Source of the DNA: Lantana camara | Taxonomy: Eukaryota > Streptophyta > Magnoliopsida > Lamiales > Verbenaceae | NCBI GenBank assembly: GCA_037501455.1 | Contig: CM074863.1 | Location: 55,657,501 to 55,721,500, forward strand | Reading direction: 5' to 3' | Length of the DNA: 64,000 bases | Shown: positions 1 through 12,105 of the stretch, one piece after another | Position numbering within the stretch: position 1 is the stretch's first letter | How the letters are laid out: every line of letters begins with the position of its first letter | Made by a program: the position numbers and the translations under genes | The notes under the pieces: generated by a model | What the model was told of the DNA's origin: nothing | What the model saw: only the letters and a program-made list of their open reading frames with translations | Databases searched by the model: none

Positions 1-1219
1 GGGGCAAAAGAAAGAAGTCCCAGAGGCCCAAAAAGGCTAAGAAGACCAAAGGGTCTGTGACACCCCGCTCGTTCGCACGTACAAGTTTGTACCACGTGTG
101 AGTTTATTTTCCGTAATTGTATTTATTTTCATTTATATTTGATGCATTCTTATTTATTTCTAATTGTTCTCTTATATGAATTATTTGAAATAATATGAAA
201 TATGTGATTTAAATGTCAAGAATATGCCCGAATTTAGATTATGATGTGAATTCTTGTAAATTATGAATTTATGATACGTGAATTTTATTCCCGAGCATAC
301 TAATTTCGTGAATTATGTGAAATACGTGATTTAAGGATGTAATTGCATGCTTTTAAAATATGTGGACTTAATTGGAAATTCGAATTTGGACCTATTTGCA
401 ACTTTTTGAAAGTTTTGGACTCATTTGAAAATTAAGTCATTTTAGTACATGTGTGCACGTTTTAATTTATATCGTGAGCTACGGCACTCGGATTCGAGCC
501 CCGTCTTCGACGTTCAACTCCTTTCGACGACCCGGACGCAATGGAACAAGTTTCGTAATTTTTCGATGTCGTTTCGACCCCCGACGGAGCAGATTTCAGC
601 CACTCGTACCTTGAAACACACCTATGGCCTACGTTTGAGCTAGGAGACCTAATCCCCATCATTTTCTTGACTTTTTACAACCTAATCTCTCTCTCTTCCT
701 CCCATACTGCTGCTGCACGAATTTCCCCAAGAAAGAGGTAAGGAAAGAAGCTCCAAAAAGGGAAAAAGAAGAGAACCTCCATTTTTATACCTTTTAAGCT
801 CAAAAGCTTCCGATTCTTTGCTCCTTCTTCAAGATCAAGGTATGATTCCTAATCTTCATGTTCTTGTGATTATTTTGCCTTACATGAATCATATTTTACG
901 TTAGAGAATCCATGATTATGCCATAGATGTTGAATAGTTAGGTTTTTATTCAAATTTTGAATACATGCTCCTATGTGTTTATCTTGACTTCTAAGCTAGA
1001 GAGTGAGTTCATTTATGCTTTTATATCTTGTTTCTTTACATGAAATTCATGGTAGTTGAGTGTATTAAATTATGCCATTAATGCTTTTGAATTTCATGAT
1101 GAAAATGAGTGGTTTTGGGGCTGAAATGGACTGCTACACGCTGCTTCTTCTTGTTGTTGCTCATTTGGTGACTGAATTTTGATGTTTTAGCATAGGAAAT
1201 GCATGAGTTTTGGACCTGA

Positions 1220-1500
1220 TATGTTGTACTATCTACTGCCCCTGCTGTGCTACGTTGTTGCCCTGTTTTATCCCTTTGTTTCAGTTGCATTTGGCCGAAT
1301 TTGTACATAAAATAAACTGCTGTCATGGCTCTTTGTTGCTGTCAGTTTTGCCGCTACTGCTGTGTTTGAATTATGGACTGAAATCTCTTCAGTTTTGCTG
1401 CTCTGTTACTGCTGCATCGTACCCTGCTTCATGCCTAAACTGCTGCTGCTTTTGTTGCCGAACTGGTGCTGCTGCGTGCTTGTATGTTTTGTCCATGAAA
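1220..1500. repeat. CTG-rich imperfect repeat tract in solo LTR
   Basis: Many CTGCTG and TGCTGC words on the plus strand with no exact period, giving long Cys/Leu-rich frames that are compositional artefacts. It occupies the part of the LTR (between the first donor and the exon-like module) where three other LTRs carry palindrome clusters. Confidence 0.6.
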
Positions 1501-1955
1501 TGGTTTTAAAAAAAGGGATCCATGGCTGCTGCTTTTCCTTGATTTAATTGGTAGCTGCTGCTTGTTCTTTAATGTTAGATTGCATGTGCATGTGTGTGAG
1601 TGTACGTGAATGCTTTAATTCCTTTGCCAATTTATTTGTTTTCGTTTCATTTCCTTATTTCAAGCAAATGTGCATGTTACGTGTGGGTATGACTGCATAT
1701 AAATATTTGATGCATGGGTTGTGTGTGTGTTTTGTATGATATGTATATATATATGGCTAGGAGGTGTGCATGCATGGGTGTTGGTGTGTACGTGTGTGTT
1801 TGTCAATATATATATATATATAATTATAATGCATGAATTTGTGCATGTGGTTGCATGTGTACGTGAGTGTATATATATATATATATGTTATATTATATAT
1901 TAAATGTAATATAATGTGTGTTATATATGATATATATATGTATATAGTTGTATGC

Positions 1956-1961
<6 letters not shown>

Positions 1962-2001
<40 letters not shown>
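1962..2001. repeat. (TA)20 microsatellite
   Basis: Forty bases of pure TA inside the solo LTR, in a zone (1740-2040) rich in shorter TA and GTGT runs. Confidence 0.95.
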
Positions 2002-2002
<1 letters not shown>

Positions 2003-3058
2003 GTATATATGATTACATTTATATATATATGATTACATTTTGTGAATGTGTGTATACGTGAATGAATATAAATTTATAATGTAATGTATATTATTATTTT
2101 GATTTTAATTATAGAAATGGTTATATTAAATTTATATGTTATGACCTTGAATAATTGGATCTCACGTGCATGATTTTCGTATTTAATTTCATGCTCTTTA
2201 AATGCCTTCTTTTAATTGCTTATGACTTATATGCTATGTGAATATGTCATATTATATGTTAAATGTCTTAAATTAATTTTATGGATTCATTTTATATGAA
2301 TTTTACGTGATTTGAATTTGAACGTTTAAATGGTACCTTTCTTTTATTCCTTTGACACTAAGTGGTTTCTTTTGCTTCTAAGCTTATCCTATGATATTGA
2401 TTAATGATTAAGTGATGTGTTATGATATCGATATGAAATTATGCTATGATATTGAAGGGAAAAAACGTGAAATGAAATTTGTTAAAGTTTAAGTGTTCAT
2501 TTGATATTTTCTTGCATTCATAGCATCCATTTGCATCGCCGTGCGTCTAAGTGGTACATGTTTGAGTCTAAGTCTTTAGTATTGCGTTTGTTTGTCTCAG
2601 GGGTGCTTCCAGGAGGAGTCGTGCCCGGAGTTTAAGTTGTTTGGGATCGTTTTCTCGCACTACACTACACTTTTGTTCAAAGGTGAGGTTTAGGTTCTTT
2701 TCTTTTTAGTTAAGCGACCTAAGACCCTTAAATGTTTGTTTTCTAACCCGCATGCGACTATATATTATATATATAGTTAAATATGTGTAATGTACGATAT
2801 GTTTATGATCTTGTTATCAAGTTTTGACTTTTGAAAGGGCTACATCTATGAGCATATATAAGCTTATGTTTTAATGAATGTTTAATGTTTATGGAAGTGT
2901 AATGCTAATGTTCGTAATGTTAATGATTTGTATTGAGCGACCATGGGGTCGCCGGTTATGACCTCTGTGCACGTTCGCCATCCAAGGTACTACGTACGAC
3001 CCTAGGGAGGTTGGGGAAGTCGCGGTGCTCTTGATGCCTTCGGAATGAACCGGGGAGG

Positions 3059-3147
3059 ACTCGTGTGGGCTAGCTACCCCTCGAGGAATGTATAATGTAA
3101 TGGCACTCGTGTGGGTTAATCGCCCTCGAGGAATGTATAATGTAATG
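3059..3147. repeat. Two-copy ~45-bp tandem repeat in solo LTR
   Basis: ACTCGTGTGGG followed by a CCTCGAGGAATG segment and TATAATGTAATGG occurs twice in a row. The copies differ by a few bases in the middle. Confidence 0.8.
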
Positions 3148-4639
3148 GATGGCTAGGGTCGACGGACTCTTCCATCACCGGAGAAGGGGATTGAATGTGA
3201 TTTCTGTTTTATGTAATGTAATGTAATGAGGAGCCCAGGATGGGATTTCTGCTCGTACTCGCCAAGCTTATTGAAATGGTTGGATTATGAAACGGGAATA
3301 GAGACTTTATGTTAATGTATTTGTTAAGGAATATGTAATGTATACGTATATGTTATGTAATGTCCTTTGCTAATGATTTGGTGTGCAAAACCTATTCCCG
3401 GTTCATAACCTTTATCTTTTATATGCTTTGCTATCTATATGTATAGTGTGTGGGTGTGCGTTAGCCCCCTCACTCAGTCGAGATATGACTGACTCCTCTC
3501 CTTTTCCCACTTTTAGTTGTAGGTCTTTTGAGCACGAGCTAGGTGGAGAAGTGGGTCGTTCGAGTCTCACTTTTGGGTTTAGGTCGTGCTAGGTGCATTA
3601 CACTCATTTTGTCTTGTATTTAATGAATTAATCATGTTATGAATTTTGGCTTTTGAGTTATGAATTGTTAGGGTTACGTACATTCGATCTTTTGATGTAT
3701 ATGTTAATTTTGGGATTTTTAATATTCCTAGAACTCCTTGTTTCCGCTATTTGTTTTATTTATTGCGCGCTCTGAGTTTGTTTTTAGCTCCGCCTAGCCT
3801 AGAGAGTGTGTGGTCTCCCGTTCGCTTAGACTTGGGCTCGTGTATGGACTTCCCATTTCATATGCGGGTTCGGGTCTAGGTGCGGGGGATGTGGTGGCCC
3901 GCGCTCCGGGTGCCACAGGGTCAAACGAGGGTGAGGGCTCAGGCATGCAATGTGACGCCCCGTATTCTCGAAGGGCGTCCTGACGATATTAACAAGTAAG
4001 TCTCTACACTTGTGTGTGTTTAATTTAAGAGTTCTTGAATTATGTGATTTAATGTAAATTCAATTCAATATGTGTTCATTCGAATTATTCTAAGATTAAT
4101 TGTCAACTTGATTAATTACGCGCATATTTAACCCTAACTATCTAATTTGATTTAATTCAAATTTATTCCATGAAATAATTGTCAAGTTGCTTTTAAATCC
4201 ATCATGTTGCTTAACTTGTTTAATTTCGGTTTACTTGAATTCCTTGAGATTAATTGTCAATCATGTGTTTACGAAGTGTCGTTAAATTGTACGAAAGGTT
4301 TCTAAAATTAAATTGAATTAAACTCTAATTGGTAAATCTCTCTCTTTCATTTTAATTTATAAAATTTATTCGTAGCTTGAATGTTTATTCGTAACTTTAC
4401 CAATTTTATTTACGATTATTTGTACGCGATAAGGATACCCGATTGTATATAGCTAGTGTACAAGACACATTTCTCCCAATCTCCTTTCTCTCTCTCTCCT
4501 CTCCCACTCTCTCTCCCAAGGTCACTATGCGCGGCTTCGGTTACGAGCCCTTAACTCGATCGTTTCTCGATGGAATTCAACAAACGAATAGTCCATTTCG
4601 ATCATCTCGGCGAGACGTACGCAAGAGCACCAATTTCAC

Positions 4640-5530
4640 GGTCTAACGACGAATGGTGGTGGAGTTATGGTCGGATTTCAGTAGCTGCGGCGGAGGTGTC
4701 AGACCGCCGCCACTTCGCCGGCCTTCGTGACGGTTTTCGGCCATCCCCTCGATGCACGTGCCCCATGCCCAGAAACTACACTTCCCGGCGCACCGTTTGA
4801 CGTCGGCGGCACGGCCATCGGAGCTGCGACGGCGCCACACGCGCCGCCTGAAGCTCGCGGCGGCGGCGCCCGTTCTTGTAGCGGCGTGATTTCGCCGCTT
4901 CCGGCGGTGGTTTTCGACGGGGCTTCATGGTTTCCAAGGTTGTTCGACCTCCTGAGTTCATTTCCGGCATCAATTTCACCAGATCTTGGCCGTAGGTGGT
5001 GGTTCCGGCGATGTGCGGCGGCAGATTATTCGGCGGCCAACGGGGGCCTTTTCCGGCCATCTTTTGGCCTCGGGCTCTTTCACGAAAGTTGTTCGGAACG
5101 ACGAGAACTAGTAGTCTGTGATCACGCGACTCCAGATTTGGCCAATTGGCGGCGGATCACGGCGGCATAGTGGTGGTGCAACGGCGGCGCTAGCTCCGAG
5201 GATTTTTCCGGTGAGCTACCTTAGGGCTTTCGAAGAGCTCGTCATGGGTAAGACAACGCCTCTTTCGGATCGCATTTTGGTTCACCGGTTTGGAAGTAAT
5301 TTGAGTTTGAAGATTTTAGGGTTTTCGTGTTCTTAGATCTGAAATATGAGGAGATTGACTTGGAATTTTCAGAAATCGATCGAGGATTCGGAACGGGCAC
5401 GAAGACTTCATTCAGGACTTATTTTTCGGGATTTTTTTGGCGACCTTCGGCGGCGGCCCGGCCAAATTCTGGCAGCTACAGTGGTGGCGTTCCGGCGGCG
5501 TCTGGTCAGAATGTTCGTCTCGTTGTGGTG
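4640..5530. other. GC- and CpG-rich block inside the solo LTR
   Basis: A sharp change from AT-rich DNA to sequence full of CGGCGG, GCCGCC and CCGGCG words, returning to AT-rich after about 5570. Several frames stay open (the longest 4727-5170, plus strand) but none resembles a known protein; open frames are expected from low stop frequency in GC-rich DNA. It lies just upstream of a good donor (GTGAGT). Confidence 0.65.
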
Positions 5531-7791
5531 AGTTCAACGCCACTTTCCGTTCGTTAATCGGACACTCGATCTATTTATTACGAATTATTTTGCGTAGTTA
5601 TGATTATTTGAATTAATTGTTTTAAGTGCAAATAAATTGGTTATTGTTGGTTTGTTGATCGAGATGTATTCCAATCATATACGAAAACAGGTATTGAATG
5701 GATTGTGATACGCATGAATGTTTCGATTTACAATTCGAATTCCGATGTGATGAATTTACGCTATTTGTTAAGTACGAATGGGTGTTAGTGTAATATCTAG
5801 AAACTAATCTCTTATGTGACTAAATGAACTTGAATGATATTTTAGAAGAACGAACATATTGTGATTTCTCTATATGAATTTGAGACGTTCTCCATGTTAT
5901 GTTTGTTTTAAATTGTGTTTCAAATATAAAATTGAGATACATGAAGGATGCTTGAACAACTTGAGACTTGATGCATGATAGGAGTTAGAATTGTAATATC
6001 TTGATTTACTCTTACTACTTGAAAATGGTATATTATGAATTACTATAAATTGATAATTGTCATGTTTGTAAGTAATTAATTCCTAGTTGAATAATTGTAT
6101 AAACACTTTAAACGAACAATTATGCTTAGTAATCAACTAAGGGGATGTATGTGTAATAATTCTAAACTTTTACAAATAACTTAGGGGATGTAAGTGTAAT
6201 ATTTATGAAACTATGAATGTGACTTGAGCTTGTATACCAAACATGTTGTGAAGTTGTAAAGTATGATCTTAAGTGAATTAAATGTACTCTTTATTTGTAT
6301 CAAGCATGCCATCTACGTACAATAACTTTGTATGTTTATATGATCAAGTTGCTCTTACTTATGCACTTTATAACTCGACATGAACTTGATGCTTAATTCT
6401 AATACTATAATTGAACCCTGTGACATTGGATGATTTAATATGCATTTTGTGAATACATTGGCTTCCTAAATTGATCTTGCATCTTTGGATATGGAATTGC
6501 ATGTTGGTTTCTTGTAAATATGACCTTGTTGAGCATTGATATGCCTTGAATGACCACGACACCTTATCCAAGCACAACATGAACACTTATGCATAACCAC
6601 GATCATGTTGAGCAACGCCGTGCGTCTTGTTTGGTTCATATAGAGTCTAAGTCTGGGCTTCTGTATGTCTTGTCACAGAGTTTGGTGGTGCCGGTGGGCC
6701 AGAGGTTTATAGTGTTTGGCCCTTCACACTCTCAGACTCTACTTTCACGAGGTGAGGTTTAGGATTTTGTATAGTTATGCGACCTATGGCCTTAATATGT
6801 TGATTTCAACCCTTGCATGCGAGTATATCTATTAAAAATACGTATGTGTTGGATAGGATATGCTTATGACCTTGTGAATCAGCTCTGTTTTGGAAAATTA
6901 GATATGAAAGCATATGTAAGCTGTTTTGAAAAGTTATGTTATGTTATGATTTGTTCTGTAGCGAGTTAGCCATGATATATGGTATCTGTTCTGTTATGGA
7001 TCCGAGAAGCTATGGGTAAGGAATCCCTGGGACGGTATAGGGCCGTCAGGGCTCGGCCTGTGCATAGTCTCCATTTGAGATATCATCGCGCGACTCAGGG
7101 ATATAGGGGAGGCGTGATATCTTGAGCCTTCGGTGTATAGCCGGGGAGGACTCTTGTGGGTTCGCTACCCCTTGAGGGTTTGTCTGTTATGGATGGTTTG
7201 GGGACGGTACATCTCCTCCATCATTGGTGTGACAGTTGGATTGATTTTTGTATTCTATGATTTGATATGTTCTGAGGAGTAACGGTTGGAAGCTCGTACT
7301 CGCCGAGCATGTGATCTGTTCTGTCTGGGAATCATGAATCGAGATAGAGTTTCTGAAATGTTTTCTAAAACTTATACTTATAACTATCTTTTGGGTACTT
7401 TTGGAAATGTTTTGGTATGCAACACCTATCTCCGGTTCATGAGTCCACCCTTCTGATATGTGTTATGGTCTATATATATACAGTGGGTGTGCGTTAGGCC
7501 CCTCACTCAGTCAGTTGACTGACACCTCATTTTATCTTTTAGTTGCAGGTTTCCTTTTGGTTTGAGCTAGGCGGATGTGAGTCTTCTGGGTCACACTTGT
7601 CGGTTTAGTTGGTGTTAAGATGCATTTGTCACATACTCTATTTATGTTATATATTCTTATTTCACTTTTGCAGATTATGTTTTATGCTCTACTTAGACTT
7701 AAACCCGTGTGGGGTTAGTATGCTAGCATTTGGATGTAATTAGCTATTCTGCTGATACTTATGTTGGTTTATTATGTTGCAATGATTTGAG

Positions 7792-7901
7792 ATTCGGGAC
7801 TAGGTACCTATGCTAGTTGAACCCGTCACCTGTTATGTACGTTGATATTCGGGACTAGGTATCTATGCTAGTTGAACCCGTCACTTATTTTGTACGTTGA
7901 T
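7792..7901. repeat. 55-bp tandem duplication near LTR 3' end
   Basis: ATTCGGGACTAGGTA...GTACGTTGAT occurs at 7792-7846 and 7847-7901 with a few differences. A single copy of the same word (reverse complement) is seen near 55530-55570 in the minus-strand solo LTR. Confidence 0.85.
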
Positions 7902-8840
7902 TTAATTGCTTCTGCTATCTGATGATAATTGTTTAAATTGCTTCCGCGCTCTGAGTCTGTCGAGTTAGATCCACCTAGCCTAGTGTGTGAGTTGGTCTCC
8001 CGTTCGCTTTGATTCAGATTCGGGCATGGACTTTCCATTTCGTGACCGGGTCTGGGTCTTAGTGCGGGGGATGTGGCATCCTCCGTTTGGGGTGTTACAT
8101 GCAAGCGACCGAGCGTACCCCTGATGAGACTCCCAACACAATTACCTTAGTGGAGATCAAGACTATGCTGCCACCAATATATTGGGACGAGCGCTTCACC
8201 TGGCGGATCCCTGCTGGTCATGAGCGTGCCAACCACCCACCCCCCCGGAGAGATGGCGGTCTATAAGGATGCAGTCAGTTCTGGGGGCTTGAGGTTTCCG
8301 ATCCCAGTTCCGGTGGCTAATATCTTAAATAATTTGAACCTTTGCCCCTCACAAATCATGCCCAATGGCGTCGCTTTGATAACATGCTTCGTGATCCTCA
8401 TGAAGTGTACCGGATACTAGCCCTCAATGGAAAATTTCAAAGCCCTACTTCAAGTCGTTAGCTCCCCGCGCTCGTCCCCCGAGGCGGGTTTCTTCTACTA
8501 CGTCCAAGCAAAGGCCCATCTAAAATTGATCAACTCTCCTTCCTCCACTTACGGTCCAGATTGGAAGGAGAAGTTTATCTTTGTCAAAACCCCAGCGGAT
8601 GATGATTTCGGGGTGTCACGAGAGTGGATCTCGCATGGGAAAGGCTCCCTTGTGAAGAATCGCTTAGGCCCACTTTTCTTGATAATTGGGTTAAGGATTT
8701 GGCCGGAGCGTTGAAGGACGAGGGCCAGTTGATTCAGGCCAAAGAGTTGATAGATGACGATGAACTTATGTTCCTTTGTGGGCTCTCCAATAATCCTCAA
8801 TATCTCAGCAACCCTCCTGCTCGGGATTTGGAGAGAGATG

Positions 8841-8960
8841 GTTAGATTTTAGGGCACTAACTTGTAGATAGGGATGCTAACTGTTTACTTGTACTTGTAA
8901 CTTGTATTTTGTGAAGTTTGTTCAAGGGTTTCTGACCCTCGTCGTTTTTTCTTGCCCCAG
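8841..8960 (+). other. Intron 1 of the antisense gene
   Basis: 120 nt, starting GTTAGA after GAGAGATG and ending TCTTGCCCCAG after a T-rich tract. Removing it joins GAT-G to GA-GTA and carries the upstream frame, which otherwise meets TAG at once, into the downstream frame that contains MAGGIRHAARFANAN. Confidence 0.65.
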
Positions 8961-9588
8961 GAGTAAACATCATCATGGCTGGAGGAATCCGACATGCTGC
9001 CCGATTTGCCAATGCCAACAGGCGTCAAACCAACTAAGGAGATCAACAGAACCAACCACCCCGAGGCGCAGGCCGCGGTAATGATCGTGGTGGTAGACAA
9101 GCTACAGGCTTGAGTGCCAATCAGGGTCGTGGCAATAACCAAGCACCCAACCCTGATACAAGGGTGATTCCAAGGGCCCCGTCCGCTTCTCAAACGAGTG
9201 GAGCCATTATTCCCGTTCCTATTCCGCCGCCAAGGCCTCTGACGAGCGTTACTATCAGAGATCCTCAAGGAGAAAGCACCTCAGCCTCCAGAAAGAGGAA
9301 AAGGATGCCGGATTCCTTTTCTATAACCGACAAGGGCAAACAGGTTATGGAGGGGCCCAAGGGAGATGGAGACACTTCCTCCTCAGAGGAAGAACACTTG
9401 TGGGATTTTAACCACCGAGGGGACAGGAGCTATAAGGGTTCGGCGGATGGAGGCGCTGTGTTATTGAGTCACGGGATGGTCGCGCAAACCATCAGCGAAG
9501 GCTTGTATGAGAGGGTCCAATTCACAGCGGACCATAGGGCCTTGTACTCCGAGTCCGTGGAGAAGGTGACCAGTGACATGGTACATGC

Positions 9589-10567
9589 TGATAGGAATCA
9601 GGATAATGTGAATCATAAGACAAGGCCACACTTTGGTCCAACAAGGCCACACTTTGATCCAAATGATGATATGATCACAACTCAAGATGAACCAAGTTAT
9701 GTTGGACCTATCACAAGGTGGATTGGGTCCAGCTGAATACTTGTCTTCTTGGAGCTAATCAGGATGATGTGAATCATAAGACAAGGCCACACTTTGGTCC
9801 AACAAGGCCACACTTTGATCCAAATGATGATATGATCACAACTCAAGGTGAACCAAGTTATGTTGTACCTATCACAAGGTCACGGTCCAAAAGAATGCAA
9901 GAAGAAGTTCAATCTCTTTTGATCCAAATAACTCAAGATTAGCTCCAAGAAGACAAGTATTCAGCTGGACCCAATCCATCTTGTTTCAATGCCTTAGTGA
10001 TAGAATTTTAAGCCTAAATTGTGTTAAGTTTATTGTAATTTGGCCCTGAACTATTATATTATACTTTGGGCCATCTTTTTATTTATTTTGCATGCATTTA
10101 GATTAGGTTAAGCCCATTTTATTCAGCCTACAAGAAAAGTGACGGGATTAGCTTGTCTCTTTGAATTCTGAATTGTCTCTTAGAATTCCCATGATGCATC
10201 TTTATATTCCAGCCTTGTAGTTCGAAATATTCAGTCAAAAAATGAATGAATTGTGATTCAAGTGAGTTATACTCACAAGTTCTTAGTTGAACGACACCGG
10301 AGTTTCAAACCTCCACCGGATAATGTCATTTCCCGATTCATTATAGTCGACGGGGTGCATTACTTATCAAATCTGATAGTGTTGGTTCCTTGCTCATTAT
10401 AGCAAACGGGTCACACTCCTATAATTCAAATCTGATAGTGTTGGTTCCTTGCTCATTATAGCAAACGGGTCACACTCCTCTATTTTAACCTTGAAGTGGA
10501 CGATCGAAAATTAAGAACTCCAAGTATTGGTATAGGATTTCACGGCAAGTACGTGGAGTTCGTATCA
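9589..10567 (+). repeat. 5' LTR of the small element, rearranged
   Basis: 979 bp against 818 bp for the 3' LTR. The extra 161 bp is a 120-bp direct duplication (9599-9718 repeated at 9760-9879) with an inverted copy of LTR sequence between (9719-9760, reverse complement of 9937-9978). Otherwise closely similar to the 3' LTR. Confidence 0.9.
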
Positions 10568-11175
10568 TTTGGTATCTAGAGCTTAGGTTTCCATCCAAGG
10601 TTATGTATCCGTATCTTTTATCTTTTGTATAATTTCTTTTCATTATTGTTATATTGCTGCAAAAAAAAAAATCGAAAAAGGCAAAAAAAAAAAAAAAAAA
10701 AAAATTCGTCAAAAAAAAGAAAAGAGAAACTACGAAAAAGGCCTAAAACGCACACAAAAAGAGAAGTAAAAGCCGCGTTAAAAAAAAGGGGGGGGGGGAC
10801 AGCTTTGTTTCGGTAATATTCAAATCACATAGATATGTTTGTTTGCATCATCTAAACGGTTTCATTTGTGTCAGTTTTTCGGACCCTTTTTGATTCATCT
10901 TAAGGGATTATTTAGTTGAGGAATTTGAAACTTCTTGTGACTTTGTTCAAAGAATTGAGAGTAAAGAATGTGAAAAGGGAGGAAAAAAAAAGAGAAGTTG
11001 AAAAGAAAGAAAAAAGAAGGAAAAAAAAATTAGAAAAAACGAGAAAGAAGACAACTTTGGTGTATTTCATTTTGGGTTTTAGATCTACTTTGAGAAATAA
11101 AAGGGGCTATTTGTTTTGTGAGATGACTATCTTGATCCAGATTCGAGGACGAATCTTATTTCAAGAAGGGGAGAA
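10568..11175 (+). other. Interior of the small element, non-coding
   Basis: Contains long A runs (about 23 A at 10683-10705), an A7G10 run near 10782-10798 and AGAAG/AAAGA purine-rich DNA at 10970-11050. The open frames are low-complexity Lys/Glu and are not proteins. The last 15 bases (11161-11175, TCAAGAAGGGGAGAA) are the polypurine tract. Confidence 0.8.
10570..10582 (+). promoter_or_regulatory. Primer-binding site of the small element
   Basis: TGGTATCTAGAGC, two bases inside the LTR. It equals the initiator-tRNA-Met site TGGTATCAGAGC with one extra T. Confidence 0.75.
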
Positions 11176-11993
11176 TGATAGGAATCAGGATGATGTGAAT
11201 CATAAGACAAGGCTACACTTTCGTCCAACAAGGCCACACTTTGATCCAAATGATGATATGATCACAACTCAAGATGAACCAAGTTATGTTGGACCTATCA
11301 CAAGGTCACGGTCCAAAAGAATGCAAGAAGAAGTTCAATCTCTTTTGATCCAAATAACTCAAGATTAGCTCCAAGAAGACAAGTATTCAGCTGGACCCAA
11401 TCCACCTTGTTTCAATGTCTTAGTGATAGAATTTTAAGCCCAAATTGTGTTAAGTTTATTGTAATTTGGCCCTGAACTATTATATTATACTTTGGGCCAT
11501 CTTTTTATTTATTTTGCATGCATTTAGATTAGGTTAAGCCCATTTTATTCAGCCTACAAGAAAAGCGACGGGATTAGCTTGTCTCTTTGAATTCTGAATT
11601 GTCTCTTAGAATTCCCATGATGCATCTTTATATTCCAGCCTTGTAGTTCGAAATATTCAGTCAAAAAATGAATGAATTGTGATTCAAGTGAGTTATACTC
11701 ACAAGTTCTTAGTTGAATGACACCGGAGTTTCAAACCTCCACCGGATAATGTCATTTCCCGACTCATTATAGTCGACGGGGTGCATTACTTATCAAATCT
11801 GATAGTGTTGGTTCATTGCTCATTATAGCAAACGGGTCACACTCCTATAATTCAAATCTGATAGTGTTGGTTCCTTGCTCATTATAGCAAACGGGTCACA
11901 CTCCTCTATTTTAACCTTGAAGTGGACGATCGAAAATCAAGAACTCCAAGTATTGGTATAGGGTTTCAGGGCAAGTACTTGGAGTTCGTATCA
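11176..11993 (+). repeat. 3' LTR of the small element
   Basis: Starts TGATAGG right after AAGAAGGGGAGAA and ends GTATCA at the CATGC duplication. It represents the unrearranged LTR. Confidence 0.92.
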
Positions 11994-12008
11994 CATGCCC
12001 TAATTTCT

Positions 12009-12105
12009 GTAAGTCTCCTTCCTCGTAAATTTTTTTTTTTTATCTTTCGAAGATGTTATTCTTCAAGATTTTTATTAACACTCCTGCCCTTTCTAGCCCT
12101 TGCAG
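12009..12105 (+). other. Intron 2 of the antisense gene
   Basis: 97 nt, donor TCT|GTAAGT, long T run, acceptor CCCTTGCAG|CAAGTG. Splicing keeps the frame from ...ATT TCT to CAA GTG CTT. The donor lies only 15 bases after the end of the inserted LTR element at 11993, so the exon between them is a remnant of the exon that element split. Confidence 0.75.

Larger units (their letters stand above)
56..3917 (+). mobile_element. Solo LTR, Tekay-like long-LTR family
   Basis: Starts TGTGACACCCCG, ends GGGTGCCACA, 3862 bp, flanked by the perfect duplication GGGTC (51-55 and 3918-3922). No internal region, so it formed by LTR-LTR recombination. Near the 3' end it has the GTGCGGGGGATGTGG block shared by the other long LTRs here. 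Candidate splice sites: donor CAAG|GTATGA at 839/840; exon-like module 2601-2682 (CTCAG| to AAAG|GTGAGG); acceptor GTTGTAG| at 3522 with CTGAC at 3489-3493. It shares its start and about 60 bp around 360-430 with the LTR starting at 24426, so the two belong to related families. Confidence 0.93.
3951..8099 (+). mobile_element. Solo LTR, second long-LTR family
   Basis: Starts TGTGACGCCCCG, ends GGGTGTTACA, 4149 bp, flanked by the perfect duplication TGCAA (3946-3950 and 8100-8104). It ends with the same GTGCGGGGGATGTGG block as its neighbours. Candidate splice sites: donor near 5527/5528 (TGTG|GTGAGT); exon-like module 6679-6751 (CACAG| to CGAG|GTGAGG); acceptor GTTGCAG| at 7548 with CTGAC at 7519-7523. 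A TATATAG at about 4446 may be its TATA box. Unlike the others it holds a GC-rich block at 4640-5530. Confidence 0.93.
9589..11993 (+). mobile_element. Small non-autonomous LTR retrotransposon (2.4 kb)
   Basis: Begins TGATAGG and ends GTATCA, with the perfect duplication CATGC at 9584-9588 and 11994-11998. Two LTRs (9589-10567 and 11176-11993) flank a 608-bp interior with no gag or pol. A tRNA-Met-like primer site follows the left LTR and a purine tract precedes the right one. The GAGGACGAATC...AAGGGGAGAATGATAGG ending is the style of Ty3/gypsy elements, so it is probably mobilised by a gypsy relative. It is inserted in an exon of the antisense Tat gene. In structure it falls between TRIM and LARD elements. 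Confidence 0.9.

Noticed and set aside
1210..1903. Cys/Leu-rich open frames resembling small secreted peptides
   Set aside because: They come from CTG-rich and GT/TA-rich low-complexity LTR sequence, overlap in several frames and have no family resemblance.
4727..5170. 147-residue open frame in the GC-rich block
   Set aside because: Open frames on both strands overlap here because stops are rare in GC-rich DNA. There is no recognisable domain and no supporting start context.
9110..9736. 208-residue plus-strand frame read as a single gene
   Set aside because: Its last third runs into the inserted LTR element at 9589; only the part before that belongs to the antisense gene.
10625..11368. Lys/Glu-rich frames in the interior of the small LTR element
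   Set aside because: They are translations of poly-A and AGAAG-type purine tracts, with no gag or pol motif.
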